DNA of 64,000 nt from positions 340,642 through 404,641 of the forward strand of contig NZ_JAGIPG010000005.1 in assembly GCF_017877055.1 (NCBI RefSeq). Reading direction: 5' to 3'. This stretch comes from Neorhizobium galegae. Its GTDB lineage: Bacteria; Pseudomonadota; Alphaproteobacteria; Rhizobiales; Rhizobiaceae. The notes under the pieces are model-generated. The model was given only the letters and a program-made list of their open reading frames with translations. It ran no database searches and was not told the DNA's origin. Positions 8,032-16,579 of the stretch are shown one piece after another; within the stretch, counting starts at the first letter, position 1; each line of letters starts with the position of its first letter. A program made the position numbers and the translations under genes.

Positions 8032-8913
8032 CTACCGCGTCGGCACCGGCACTTCGCCGCGATAATCATAGAACCCGCGGCCGGCCTTGCGGCCGAGCCA
8101 GCCGGCTTCGACATATTTCACCAGAAGCGGGCAGGGGCGGTATTTGCTGTCCGCCAAGCCGTCGTGCAGGACCTGCATGATCGACAGGCAGGTGTCGAGG
8201 CCGATGAAGTCGGCGAGCTGCAGGGGCCCCATCGGATGGTTGGCGCCGAGCTTCATGGCGGTGTCGATCGCCTCGACCGAGCCGACGCCTTCATAAAGCG
8301 TGTAGATCGCCTCGTTGATCATCGGCAACAGGATGCGGTTGACGATGAAGGCCGGGAAATCCTCGGCGACCGTCGCGGTCTTTTCGAGCGCGGTCACATA
8401 GTCCTTGGCGGCCCGGAAGGTCGGCTCGTCGGTGGCGATGCCGCGCACCAGTTCGACGAGCTTCATGACCGGAACCGGGTTCATGAAATGTATACCCATG
8501 AAGCGCTCCGGACGGTCGGTGGCGGAAGCGAGACGGGTAATGGAAAGCGACGAGGTGTTGGTGGCGAGCAGGGCTTCGGGCTTCAGGACCGGACAGACCT
8601 GCGAATAGATCTTGCGCTTGACGCTCTCGTCTTCGGTCGCGGCCTCGATCACCATGTCCATCGGCGCGAGGTCGTTGAGGTCGGAAGAGCCGGAGATCAG
8701 TGCAAGGGCTGCCTTGCGCTCGTCATCGCCGAGTTTGCCGTGGGAGACCTGGCGGGCGAGATTGCCATTGATGGTTGCGAGCGCTGCCTCGATCCGGTCC
8801 TTGGACACGTCGTACATCTGCACCTTGTAACCGGCGAGAGCCGAAACATGTGCAATGCCGCAGCCCATCTGGCCTGCTCCGATGACGCCGATGCTTTTGA
8901 TGACCAGACCCAT
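8032..8913 (-). CDS. hbdA: 3-hydroxybutyryl-CoA dehydrogenase
   Basis: Oxidises or forms (S)-3-hydroxybutyryl-CoA with NAD(P) in short-chain fatty acid or butanoate metabolism. The 293-aa protein is the stand-alone dehydrogenase form without a hydratase domain. GAGQMG at residues 12-17 is the Rossmann motif, and IHFMNPVPVMKLVE at about 141-154 holds the catalytic His142. AGGGAG precedes the ATG. It lies downstream of etfB-etfA, which accept electrons from acyl-CoA dehydrogenases, but a terminator between them suggests separate transcription. The product could be named FadB- or PaaH-like in other schemes. Confidence 0.9.
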   Translation of the reverse strand: MGLVIKSIGVIGAGQMGCGIAHVSALAGYKVQMYDVSKDRIEAALATINGNLARQVSHGKLGDDERKAALALISGSSDLNDLAPMDMVIEAATEDESVKRKIYSQVCPVLKPEALLATNTSSLSITRLASATDRPERFMGIHFMNPVPVMKLVELVRGIATDEPTFRAAKDYVTALEKTATVAEDFPAFIVNRILLPMINEAIYTLYEGVGSVEAIDTAMKLGANHPMGPLQLADFIGLDTCLSIMQVLHDGLADSKYRPCPLLVKYVEAGWLGRKAGRGFYDYRGEVPVPTR

Positions 8914-8963
8914 GGTTTCGCTCCCTGGGCGTTTACGCTCTCTCCAGCGTACGCCGATTTCAT

Positions 8964-8995
8964 GAAAATGCCGGACTGCATGTATGCAGTCCGGC
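8964..8995 (-). terminator. Intrinsic terminator of etfB-etfA
   Basis: GCCGGACTGC and GCAGTCCGGC pair perfectly around a 6-base loop (8970-8995). On the minus strand the stem is followed by ATTTTC. It sits in the 146-base gap between etfA and hbdA. Confidence 0.75.
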
Positions 8996-9059
8996 AGATT
9001 GTTATTCCGCTACCTGTCGTTTTGCCAGCATTTTTCGCGCTTGCGAAATGCGCAAGGCC

Positions 9060-9989
9060 TTACAACGCCTTTTCGAGCTTCGGCAGGATTTCGAAGAGAT
9101 CGCCGACGATGCCGTAATCGGCGACCTGGAAGATCGGTGCTTCCTCGTCCTTGTTGATGGCGACGATAACCTTCGAGTCCTTCATGCCGGCGAGGTGCTG
9201 GATGGCGCCCGAGATGCCGACCGCAATGTAGAGCGCCGGCGCGACCACCTTGCCGGTCTGGCCGACCTGCCAGTCGTTCGGCGCGTAACCGGCGTCCACC
9301 GCAGCGCGCGATGCGCCGACGGCGGCACCGAGCTTGTCGGCGACCGGCAGGATGACTTCCTGGAATTTTTCAGACGAGCCAAGCGCCCGGCCGCCGGAGA
9401 TGATGATCTTGGCTGACGTCAGTTCCGGACGTTCCGACGAGGAGAGAGCATCCGACACGAAGCTCGACACGCCCGGGTTCGCCGCAGCCGAGATCGTCTC
9501 GACCGGGGCGGACCCGCCGTCACCGGCTGCCTGGAAGGAGGCGGTGCGCACGGTGATGACCTTCTTGGCGTCGGTCGACTGAACTGTCTGGATGGCGTTG
9601 CCGGCATAGATCGGCCGCTTGAACGTATCCGCCGAGATGACCTCGATGATTTCCGAGACCTGCATGACGTCGAGCAGGGCTGCGACGCGCGGCATGACAT
9701 TCTTCGCCGATGCGGTCGCGGCGGCGATGATCGTGTCGTAGGAACCGGCCAGCGAGACGATCAGAGCCGCAAGCGGCTCGGCGAGGTTGTTGGCATAGTC
9801 GGCACTGTCGGCAAGCAGCACCTTGGAGACGCCGGCAAGCTTTGCGGCGGCATCGGCGGCAGCCTTGGCACCGGAGCCCGCGACCAGCACATGCACGTCG
9901 CCGCCGATTTTGGAGGCGGCGGTCAGCGCCTTGGCGGTCTGGTCGTTGAGGCTCGCATTGTCGTGTTCTGCCAGAAGAAGAATGGCCAT
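9060..9989 (-). CDS. etfA: Electron transfer flavoprotein alpha subunit
   Basis: With EtfB it carries electrons from acyl-CoA and other flavin dehydrogenases to ETF:quinone oxidoreductase. The 309-aa protein ends with the FAD-binding segment typical of EtfA: SRAAVDAGY, QVGQTGKVVAP, YIAVGISGAIQHLAGM and VAINKDEEAPIFQVADYG, all in the last 110 residues. A GGGAGA site precedes the ATG. etfB ends 19 bases upstream, and the pair forms an operon on the minus strand. Confidence 0.95.
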   Translation of the reverse strand: MAILLLAEHDNASLNDQTAKALTAASKIGGDVHVLVAGSGAKAAADAAAKLAGVSKVLLADSADYANNLAEPLAALIVSLAGSYDTIIAAATASAKNVMPRVAALLDVMQVSEIIEVISADTFKRPIYAGNAIQTVQSTDAKKVITVRTASFQAAGDGGSAPVETISAAANPGVSSFVSDALSSSERPELTSAKIIISGGRALGSSEKFQEVILPVADKLGAAVGASRAAVDAGYAPNDWQVGQTGKVVAPALYIAVGISGAIQHLAGMKDSKVIVAINKDEEAPIFQVADYGIVGDLFEILPKLEKAL

Positions 9990-10008
9990 GATGATGTTCT
10001 CCCTTTCC

Positions 10009-10755
10009 TTACAGAACGCCGGCGGTCTTCAGGGCGCCGACCAATTCCTCGACCGTCTTCACCTTGATGCCGGCCTTGCGGCCGCCCGGTTCTTCCGTCT
10101 TCAGCACCTTCAGGCGCGACGCGGTATCGACGCCGAAATCGGCAGGCGTCTTTTTGTCGAGCGGCTTTTTCTTCGCCTTCATGATGTTCGGCAGCGAGGC
10201 GTAACGCGGCTCATTCAGCCGAAGGTCGGTGGTCACGACGGCCGGAAGCTTGACTTCGATCGTCTGCAGGCCGCCGTCGACTTCGCGGGTCACCTTGGCG
10301 GAGCCGTCTGCGAGTTCGATCTTCGAGGCGAAGGTCGCCTGGGCGGAGCCGAGGAGCGCTGCCAGCATCTGGCCGGTCTGGTTCGAATCGTCATCGATCG
10401 CCTGCTTGCCGACGATGATCAGGCCCGGCTGTTCGGCATCGACGATGCCCTTCAGGATCTTGGCGACGGCCAGCGGCTCGACCACGTCGTCGGTCTCGAC
10501 CAGGATCGCCCGGTCGGCGCCCATGGCGAGCGCGGTGCGCAGCGTCTCTTCGGCCTTGGCCGGGCCGATCGACACGACGACCACTTCTTCCGCCTTGCCC
10601 GCTTCCTTCAGCCGCAAAGCCTCCTCGACGGAGATTTCGTCGAAGGGGTTCATCGACATCTTCACATTGGCAAGTTCGACACCCGTGCCGTCCGGCTTCA
10701 CCCGGATCTTCACGTTGTAATCGACCACTCGCTTGACTGGCACCAGGATCTTCAT
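10009..10755 (-). CDS. etfB: Electron transfer flavoprotein beta subunit
   Basis: Partner of EtfA. The 248-aa protein binds AMP and docks to dehydrogenases. The family signature is seen as VKRVVDYNVKIRVK at the N-terminus and the EtfB recognition region ending in LPAVVTTDLRLNEPRYASLPNIMKAKKKPL near residues 190-222. The ATG at 10755 follows AAGGAAGGA. It is the first gene of etfB-etfA. Confidence 0.95.
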   Translation of the reverse strand: MKILVPVKRVVDYNVKIRVKPDGTGVELANVKMSMNPFDEISVEEALRLKEAGKAEEVVVVSIGPAKAEETLRTALAMGADRAILVETDDVVEPLAVAKILKGIVDAEQPGLIIVGKQAIDDDSNQTGQMLAALLGSAQATFASKIELADGSAKVTREVDGGLQTIEVKLPAVVTTDLRLNEPRYASLPNIMKAKKKPLDKKTPADFGVDTASRLKVLKTEEPGGRKAGIKVKTVEELVGALKTAGVL

Positions 10756-10894
10756 GGGGTCCTTCCTTGACTATCTCCAGCCGCAAATTGCGACATTTGC
10801 TGCTTCCTCATTTGTCAGTGGGCGACATGGATACGCATTTTTCGCGCGATTACAACGCGGATTTGCCGCCGGGCATTGCCGTTTTCTCATAGTT

Positions 10895-11641
10895 CTATTC
10901 GGTAGCCGCAGCGGCTTGGCGAACGTCCGGCTTGAGCTCGACTGCCTTCGGGGTCACGATGTTGCGGTCGAACAGCGGCACGCCCTTGCGGCGCATGAAC
11001 AGCACAAGGATGGCGCCCGCGACGATGCCGCCCACATGCGCGCCCCAGGAGACCATGCCGTCGAGATCGAGCACCAGCATGGCGAACTGCTGGACGATCC
11101 AGAGCGCCAGCGGAATGAAGGCCGGCAGCGGCAGCGGAATTCGGAAGAGCACCAGCACCCAGACCCGCACGCGAGGGTGCAGCAGGAAATAGGCCGCAAC
11201 GACGCCCGAGATTGCCCCGGATGCGCCGATCAGCGGACCTTCCGAACTCGATGCAACGACGCCATGGAGAGCGGCGCCCGCCGCCGCGCAGAGGAGATAG
11301 AAGACGAGGAACTTCACATGCCCCAGCGCATCCTCGACATTGTCGCCAAACACCCAGAGGAACAGCATGTTCGAGGCGAGGTGCCAGAAATCCATGTGCA
11401 GAAAGGCATAGGTGACGAAGGTCAGGTCGTCCGGCACGATCACCAGCGACGGGTCGAGGGTCGCATAGTTGAAGATCACCGCTGGAATGAAGCCGAGCCC
11501 GAGCGAAGCGCGTTCGGCCACTTCAGGTGCGGAGAAATTTGTAAACAGCCATATCAGCACGTTGATGGCGATGATGCTGATCGTCACATATTGGACGCGG
11601 ATGTATTTGAGTTCGACAGCGTCGTGCAGCGGAATGAACAT
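10895..11641 (-). CDS. Rhomboid family intramembrane serine protease
   Basis: A 248-aa polytopic inner-membrane protease with about six transmembrane segments. The catalytic dyad is Ser141 in GASGAISG and His202 in AHVGG. The oxyanion-site HxxxN is His87-Asn91 in HLASN, within the helix preceding a GD turn. Substrates cannot be told from sequence. GGAGGAG precedes the start. It lies 23 bases after the adenosyltransferase gene in a probable operon with the HIG1-like gene and the SDR gene. Confidence 0.92.
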   Translation of the reverse strand: MFIPLHDAVELKYIRVQYVTISIIAINVLIWLFTNFSAPEVAERASLGLGFIPAVIFNYATLDPSLVIVPDDLTFVTYAFLHMDFWHLASNMLFLWVFGDNVEDALGHVKFLVFYLLCAAAGAALHGVVASSSEGPLIGASGAISGVVAAYFLLHPRVRVWVLVLFRIPLPLPAFIPLALWIVQQFAMLVLDLDGMVSWGAHVGGIVAGAILVLFMRRKGVPLFDRNIVTPKAVELKPDVRQAAAATE

Positions 11642-11664
11642 GCTGTGGCTCCTCCGCCGCGCGG

Positions 11665-12237
11665 TTACCGGTTCTTGCCCGGGACCCAGAGTATATCAGC
11701 TTTGCCGCCGTCATTGGCGAAACGCGCCGCCACGAACAGGAAGTCGGAAAGCCGGTTGATATATTTCAGTGCGGCAGCACCGACGGTCTCGCTTCGCGAC
11801 AGCTCGACCATCAGCCGCTCGGCGCGGCGCGATACAGTACGGGCGAGGTGGAGATAGGCGGCGGCGGCCGAGCCGCCCGGCAGCACGAAGGACGTCAGCG
11901 GGTCGAGATGGGCGTTGAGCGCATCGATCTCCGTTTCCAGCCTCGTCGCCTGGGCTTCGACGATGCGAAGCGGCTCGTAGTCCAGCTTTTCGCCGGTATC
12001 GGGTGTGGCCAGGTCGGCGCCGAGATCGAAAAGGTCGTTCTGGATGCGGAACAGCATGGCGTCGAGTTCGGCCATGCCGGCGGTATGCAGGCGGACGAGC
12101 CCGAGCGTCGAATTGGTCTCGTCGACGGTGCCATAGGCTTCGACGCGCAGGTCATGCTTGTCGCGGCGTGGGCCTGAGACCAGCGCCGTGGTGCCGTCAT
12201 CGCCGGTGCGTGTGTAGATCTTGTTGAGCTTTACCAT
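11665..12237 (-). CDS. Cob(I)alamin adenosyltransferase, PduO type
   Basis: Transfers the 5'-deoxyadenosyl group of ATP to cob(I)alamin to make coenzyme B12. The 190-aa protein has the PduO/MMAB signature: N-terminal IYTRTGDDGTT ATP loop (residues 6-16), GTVDETNS (about 36-43) and LPGGSAAAAYLHLARTVSRRAER (about 128-150). It is unrelated to the CobA/CobO type. In Rhizobiaceae it probably serves methylmalonyl-CoA mutase and ribonucleotide reductase. It lies between the HIG1-like gene (16 bases upstream) and the rhomboid gene. No cobalamin riboswitch is visible nearby. Confidence 0.9.
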   Translation of the reverse strand: MVKLNKIYTRTGDDGTTALVSGPRRDKHDLRVEAYGTVDETNSTLGLVRLHTAGMAELDAMLFRIQNDLFDLGADLATPDTGEKLDYEPLRIVEAQATRLETEIDALNAHLDPLTSFVLPGGSAAAAYLHLARTVSRRAERLMVELSRSETVGAAALKYINRLSDFLFVAARFANDGGKADILWVPGKNR

Positions 12238-12253
12238 CCGGCGTCATCATCAA

Positions 12254-12457
12254 TCAGGTCGGGCGACCGCCGCCCGTAATCCAGAGAGTGAGCATGATGA
12301 GGACGATTGCAATCGCCTGCAAGAGAATACGCAATTGCATCAGCTTGTTGGATTTGTTGGCGTCGGTGCCCTTCATCATGTTGAACAGCCCGCGGATCAG
12401 GACGAGCACGACGAGGCCCATGACGATCAGGGCAAGGACGGTGGTGAAAGTGGACAT
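12254..12457 (-). CDS. Twin transmembrane protein, HIG1-like
   Basis: A 67-aa protein with two hydrophobic helices (about residues 5-25 and 42-62) joined by the polar loop FNMMKGTDANKSNKLMQLR. This hairpin and the MxxRxxLQ turn match the HIG1/twin-transmembrane family, whose mitochondrial members associate with respiratory complexes. In Rhizobiales it commonly sits just upstream of the PduO-type adenosyltransferase, as here. Its role in bacteria is not established. Confidence 0.8.
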   Translation of the reverse strand: MSTFTTVLALIVMGLVVLVLIRGLFNMMKGTDANKSNKLMQLRILLQAIAIVLIMLTLWITGGGRPT

Positions 12458-12478
12458 TGTCGGATTGCTGCCTTTTGC

Positions 12479-13312
12479 TCAGTCCAGCCGGCGCATCAAT
12501 TTGTAGAAGAGCGCGGCCGGGAGTATTCTTTTCAGGAAAGCGCCCTGCTTGGCGGGCTTCGTTACCAGATAATGTGGCTTCGGACGAGCCGCGGTCAAGG
12601 CATGAGTCAACACCTCATAGACCGCTTCGGGCCCAAGTTTATGGCGGCTGACCTGGCCTCGCCCGTCGAGGCGCTTGATCTGCCGTTCGTACTGCTTGGC
12701 ATGCACCGAGCCTTCGAGATCGACATTCTCCCGGATCTTGGTAAGCGCGTTGGCGGTGAAGCGCGACGTGATCGGCCCGGGCTCGATGAGGCTCACGCCA
12801 ATGCCGCTGCCTTCGAGCTCCATGCGCATGGTGATCGTCAGGCCCTCGAGCGCGTATTTCGAGGCGGTGTAGGCGCCGCGGTAACGATAGGGCAGGAGGC
12901 CCAATATTGACGAGCAGTTGACGATGCGGCCGTGGCCTTGAGCGCGCATGACCGGGATCACCCACCGCGTCAGCTCGTGCCAGCCGAAGAAATTGGTCTC
13001 GAACTGTTCGCGCAGTACGTCGGTGCTTAAATCCTCCACCGCGCCCGCCTGGCCGTAGGCGCCGTTGTTGAACAATGCGCCGAGGCGTCCGCCGGTGCGC
13101 GCCAGCACTGTTTCCACCAAGGCTGAGATCGTGTCCGGCTGGGTATAATCCATCAGCAGAGCTTCAATGCCGTCCGCTTCGAGGGATGCGAGATCGGCTG
13201 CCTTGCGAACCGTCGCGAACACCCGCCAGCCGTCCGCCTTCAGAGCCCGGGCGCAATGGTCGCCGATACCGGAGGAACAGCCGGTAACGATGATCGTTCT
13301 ATTTTCGGCCAT
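12479..13312 (-). CDS. SDR family oxidoreductase
   Basis: A 277-aa classical short-chain dehydrogenase. TGCSSGIG at residues 10-17 is the nucleotide loop, FNNGAYG (about 81-87) replaces the usual NNAG, and the catalytic residues are Ser134 or Ser135, Tyr148 and Lys152 in YTASK. The C-terminal tail is long and basic. The ATG at 13312 follows AGGGAA; the frame continues to 13429 but without a ribosome site and across the divergent gene's leader. It is the first gene of the series leading to the rhomboid gene. The substrate is not predictable. Confidence 0.88.
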   Translation of the reverse strand: MAENRTIIVTGCSSGIGDHCARALKADGWRVFATVRKAADLASLEADGIEALLMDYTQPDTISALVETVLARTGGRLGALFNNGAYGQAGAVEDLSTDVLREQFETNFFGWHELTRWVIPVMRAQGHGRIVNCSSILGLLPYRYRGAYTASKYALEGLTITMRMELEGSGIGVSLIEPGPITSRFTANALTKIRENVDLEGSVHAKQYERQIKRLDGRGQVSRHKLGPEAVYEVLTHALTAARPKPHYLVTKPAKQGAFLKRILPAALFYKLMRRLD

Positions 13313-13382
13313 TGAATAAGGTTCCCTGTACAATCGATAGAGTTCCTCCCATATTTCCCGCCACGTCACAACGGAGTTGCCC

Positions 13383-14357
13383 TTGCCCGAAGAAAACCGC
13401 CCCGTCCGGTGGTATCGCCTCGCCTTCAAGGTTCTTTGGGACGCCTATTGGCACTTCTCGGACGACGATGGCTGGGCCATGGCGAGCCATGTGGCGCTTT
13501 CCGGCCTGCTGGCGCTATTTCCGTTCCTGATCTTCGGCACCGCGCTTGCCGGTTTCCTGGGAGCCGGCGGTTTTTCGGAAACGGCGGTGCATCTGCTGTT
13601 CGACACCTGGCCGGCGAACATCGCCGCACCTATCGCATCGGAGATCCGCCAGGTGCTGGAAATCCCGCGCGGCGGACTGCTGACCATCTCGGTTCTCGCC
13701 GCTGCCTATTTCGCCTCCAACGGTGTCGAGGCGCTGAGGATTTCCCTCAACCGTGCCTACCGCGTGACGGAGACCCGGCCCTGGTACGTGACCCGTCTCG
13801 CCAGTCTTGGTTATGTGATCGTCGCCGTCGTCATCTTCGCGGTGATCAGCATCCTGCTCGTCGCAGTGCCGGTGGCGCTCCGCTTTGCCGAAACGCGGTT
13901 TCCGTGGCTGATCGGCGACCTGACGCGGGCTGCGAACTGGGGCCTCTATGGTACAGCTCTCTTGCTCATGATCGGCCTGCTGCTCTCGCACAAATGGCTG
14001 CCGGCAGGGCATCGGCGGATTATCGACGTGCTGCCGGGCGTGACGCTGACGATCGTTATCTGGACCGCCTTCGGGCTCGGTTTCGCCTCCTACCTCTCGA
14101 CCTTCGCCAACTATGCGGCGACCTATGCGGGACTGGCGTCGATCATGATCGTGCTGGTCTTCCTCTACATGATCAGCGTGATCTTCATTCTCGGCGCCGA
14201 GTTCAATGCCGCGCTGATGAAGTACCGGATCTACTCGGTCTTCAACCGGTTCCGGAGGGAGCGTCGCCAACGCGGCGAAGCGCTGTCAAAGGCCAACGAG
14301 GCGACGGATGTCACTGATCGAGAGGCCCTGGTCGCGAAGCGCCGCGAGCCCGGTTGA
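13383..14357 (+). CDS. YihY/UPF0761 (virulence factor BrkB) family membrane protein
   Basis: A 324-aa inner-membrane protein with about six transmembrane segments. It has the family's N-terminal ASHVALSGLLALFPFLIF and FASNGVEALRISLNRAYRV regions. The family was once called RNase BN in error; its function is unclear. I chose TTG at 13383 because GGAG ends six bases before it; a TTG at 13377 abuts that site. The last 72 bases overlap the convergent 3' end of the GluQRS gene. Confidence 0.85.
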   Translation: MPEENRPVRWYRLAFKVLWDAYWHFSDDDGWAMASHVALSGLLALFPFLIFGTALAGFLGAGGFSETAVHLLFDTWPANIAAPIASEIRQVLEIPRGGLLTISVLAAAYFASNGVEALRISLNRAYRVTETRPWYVTRLASLGYVIVAVVIFAVISILLVAVPVALRFAETRFPWLIGDLTRAANWGLYGTALLLMIGLLLSHKWLPAGHRRIIDVLPGVTLTIVIWTAFGLGFASYLSTFANYAATYAGLASIMIVLVFLYMISVIFILGAEFNAALMKYRIYSVFNRFRRERRQRGEALSKANEATDVTDREALVAKRREPG

Positions 14358-15167
14358 GCCCTCGCTTTTCGACAGCTTCCTGCCATCCTTCCCGACGACC
14401 AGCCGGTGGTGATGATAGACCGGCGGCGTTAGCCCCAGCAGTTCCTGCAGCAGCCGGTGCACGGCCGTCGCCTCGAAAAGGTCGAGCCCCCGCACCACAT
14501 GGGTGACCCCCTGCGCCGCGTCGTCCACCGTTACCGACAGATGGTAGCTCGACGGAGCATCCGAGCGGGAGAGGACGACATCGCCCCAGGCCGACGGATC
14601 GGCAGGGATCTCTCCGCGGTCTCCGTCGCCGGTCTCGGTCCAGTGCAAGGGTGCCACGATCAGGCCGAGGGCCTTTTGCATGTCGAGGCGAAAGGCATGC
14701 CGGACGCCGTCGGCGATCAGCTTGCGCCGCTCCGTCTGGCTGCGGTGCCGGTCGTCGTCGGGATAAAGCGGCGAGCCATCCGGATCGCGCGGCCAGCTTT
14801 TTCCGCTCGCCTCGCAAGTCGCGACTTTGGCCTTCACCTCGCCGCGGGTCAGGAAGGCCGGGTAGACCAGACCCATCTCGGTCAATCGATCGAGCGCCGC
14901 ATGGTAAGCGTCGAAATGGTCGGATTGCCGCCGCACAGGTTCTTCCCAATCGAGCCCCAGCCAGGCGAGATCGCGATAGATCGCCGCTTCGAATTGCGGG
15001 GTGCAGCGCGTCAGGTCGATATCCTCGATGCGCAGCAGGAAACGGCCGCCGCTTGCCGCCGCCATGTCGTGATTGAGCAGCGCCGACAGTGCATGGCCGA
15101 GATGCAGGAACCCGTTCGGGCTTGGCGCGAAACGATAGACCGGTTTATCAGAAGGCGGAGCGGGCAT
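14286..15167 (-). CDS. gluQ: Glutamyl-Q tRNA(Asp) synthetase
   Basis: A truncated GluRS paralogue that attaches glutamate to queuosine at position 34 of tRNA-Asp. The 293-aa protein has only the catalytic domain: HLGH (residues 22-25) as the HIGH motif and KLSKSEGS near the C-terminus as KMSKS, with no anticodon-binding domain. The zinc-binding cysteines seen in E. coli GluQRS are mostly missing. I chose the ATG at 15167 because RFAPSPNG begins at the usual place. Its start overlaps a possible start of divergent alkA, and its end overlaps YihY. Confidence 0.9.
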   Translation of the reverse strand: MPAPPSDKPVYRFAPSPNGFLHLGHALSALLNHDMAAASGGRFLLRIEDIDLTRCTPQFEAAIYRDLAWLGLDWEEPVRRQSDHFDAYHAALDRLTEMGLVYPAFLTRGEVKAKVATCEASGKSWPRDPDGSPLYPDDDRHRSQTERRKLIADGVRHAFRLDMQKALGLIVAPLHWTETGDGDRGEIPADPSAWGDVVLSRSDAPSSYHLSVTVDDAAQGVTHVVRGLDLFEATAVHRLLQELLGLTPPVYHHHRLVVGKDGRKLSKSEGSTGLAALRDQGLSISDIRRLVGL

Positions 15168-15216
15168 GATTTCTTCTGCCACGCTTTTTGAAAAACGGCC
15201 ATGGGAGAGGCGAGAG

Positions 15217-15858
15217 GTGTCCATCATCCGCGATCATTCCGACATCCAGGCGGGGCTGGAGGCGCTGATCGCGCTGGACCCGCGGCTTGCGGCGATCGTC
15301 GAGGTGTCCGGCCCGGTGCCGCTCCGGCTGAACGAGCCGGGCTTTTCGGGCCTTGCCTCGATCGTCGTGTCGCAGATGGTGTCGAGGGCGAGTGCGGAGG
15401 CGATCTGGCGGAGGATAACGGCCGCCGGCCCGGTCACCGCGGCAGGATATCGCGCGCTTGCTCCCGAAATCGTCGCGACGTTCGGCCTGTCGCGGGCCAA
15501 GGCGGCGACGCTTCTGCATTTGTCCACAGCAATTTCGGAAGGGCATTTCGATCTCGCGTCCGTGTCTTTACTCGAAACGGGTGAGGCGATCCGTAAGATG
15601 ACGGCACTGCCCGGCATCGGCCCATGGACGGCGGAAGTTTACCTGATGTTCTGCGGTGGCCATGCCGACATTTTTCCCGCGGGCGACGTGGCGCTGCAGG
15701 CGGCGGTCGCCCACGCTTTCAGCCTGGAAGCCCGGCCTTCTTCCAAAAACCTGGCAGCCGCGGCCGCTATCTGGAGCCCGTGGCGTTCCGTCGCGGCACG
15801 GCTTTTCTGGGCCTATTACGCGGCGAAAATGCGTCGCGATGTCACACCTTTGACCTGA
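15217..15858 (+). CDS. alkA: DNA-3-methyladenine glycosylase II
   Basis: Base-excision repair glycosylase that removes alkylated purines. The 213-aa protein is an HhH-GPD enzyme: hairpin LPGIGPWTA (about residues 131-139) and catalytic Asp157 in PAGDVALQ. It lacks the N-terminal domain of E. coli AlkA, like many alphaproteobacterial forms. I prefer the GTG at 15217, six bases after GGAGAGG. An ATG at 15166 with its own GGAG site would add 17 residues and overlap the start codon of gluQ. Confidence 0.85.
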   Translation: MSIIRDHSDIQAGLEALIALDPRLAAIVEVSGPVPLRLNEPGFSGLASIVVSQMVSRASAEAIWRRITAAGPVTAAGYRALAPEIVATFGLSRAKAATLLHLSTAISEGHFDLASVSLLETGEAIRKMTALPGIGPWTAEVYLMFCGGHADIFPAGDVALQAAVAHAFSLEARPSSKNLAAAAAIWSPWRSVAARLFWAYYAAKMRRDVTPLT

Positions 15859-15959
15859 AGGCGGGCCAGAGTATCCCACTGCATTTATTGGGCTTCACAA
15901 TCCTGTAACAACGGACCTAATATAGAAAGTACAGATGCCGAATCGGGTAGGAGCGTCAC

Positions 15960-16517
15960 TTGACGATTGCAGTCTCCCCGCAGGCCCTGCCGGCGCTCGT
16001 CCTGAACGCTGACTACCGGCCGCTGAGTTATTATCCCTTGTCGCTTTGGTCCTGGCAGGACGCGATCAAGGCGGTTTTCCTCGACCGTGTGAACATCATC
16101 GCGGAATACGATCACTCGGTCTGCTCGCCGAGCTTCTCGATGAAGCTGCCGAGCGTCGTCAGCCTCAAGACCTACGTCCAGCCGACCCGCAACCCCGCCT
16201 TCACCCGGTTCAACGTCTTCCTGCGCGACAAGTTCGAGTGCCAGTATTGCGGCGAACATGACGACCTGACCTTCGACCATGTCATCCCGCGCGCCCACGG
16301 CGGCGAGACGACCTGGGAAAATGTCGTGGCCGCCTGCTCGCCCTGCAATCTCAGGAAAGGCAGCAAGCTGCCGAAGCAGGCCGCCATGTTTCCGCACCAG
16401 AAGCCCTATCAGCCGACGGTGCAGGACCTGCACAATAACGGCCGGCTCTTCCCGCCGAACTATCTGCACGAGAGCTGGATGGACTATCTCTACTGGGATA
16501 CGGAACTGCAGCCATAA
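15960..16517 (+). CDS. HNH endonuclease family protein
   Basis: A 185-aa protein with a complete C4-zinc HNH core: Cys94 and Cys97 in CQYC, FDHVIPRAHGG (His107), and Cys126 and Cys129 in CSPC followed by NLRKG. The N-terminal 80 residues (LNADYRPLSYYPLSLWSW) are the conserved part of a housekeeping HNH family common in bacteria, not a mobile-element nuclease. The start is TTG at 15960, eight bases after AGGAG. It is followed by a good terminator. The cellular role is unknown. Confidence 0.87.
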   Translation: MTIAVSPQALPALVLNADYRPLSYYPLSLWSWQDAIKAVFLDRVNIIAEYDHSVCSPSFSMKLPSVVSLKTYVQPTRNPAFTRFNVFLRDKFECQYCGEHDDLTFDHVIPRAHGGETTWENVVAACSPCNLRKGSKLPKQAAMFPHQKPYQPTVQDLHNNGRLFPPNYLHESWMDYLYWDTELQP

Positions 16518-16552
16518 GAGGGTACGGCTCGTGCCTGGGATCGCCTGTGACG

Positions 16553-16579
16553 AAGGCCGCTTTTTACGCGGCCTTTTTT
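16553..16579 (+). terminator. Intrinsic terminator of the HNH gene
   Basis: AAGGCCGC and GCGGCCTT pair around a 7-base loop and run into a tract of six T. It overlaps the 3' end of the convergent dsbB-like gene (stop at 16564). Confidence 0.85.

Noticed and set aside
12238..12253. B12-related control of the adenosyltransferase gene
   Set aside because: Only 16 bases separate it from the HIG1-like gene, so there is no room for a riboswitch.
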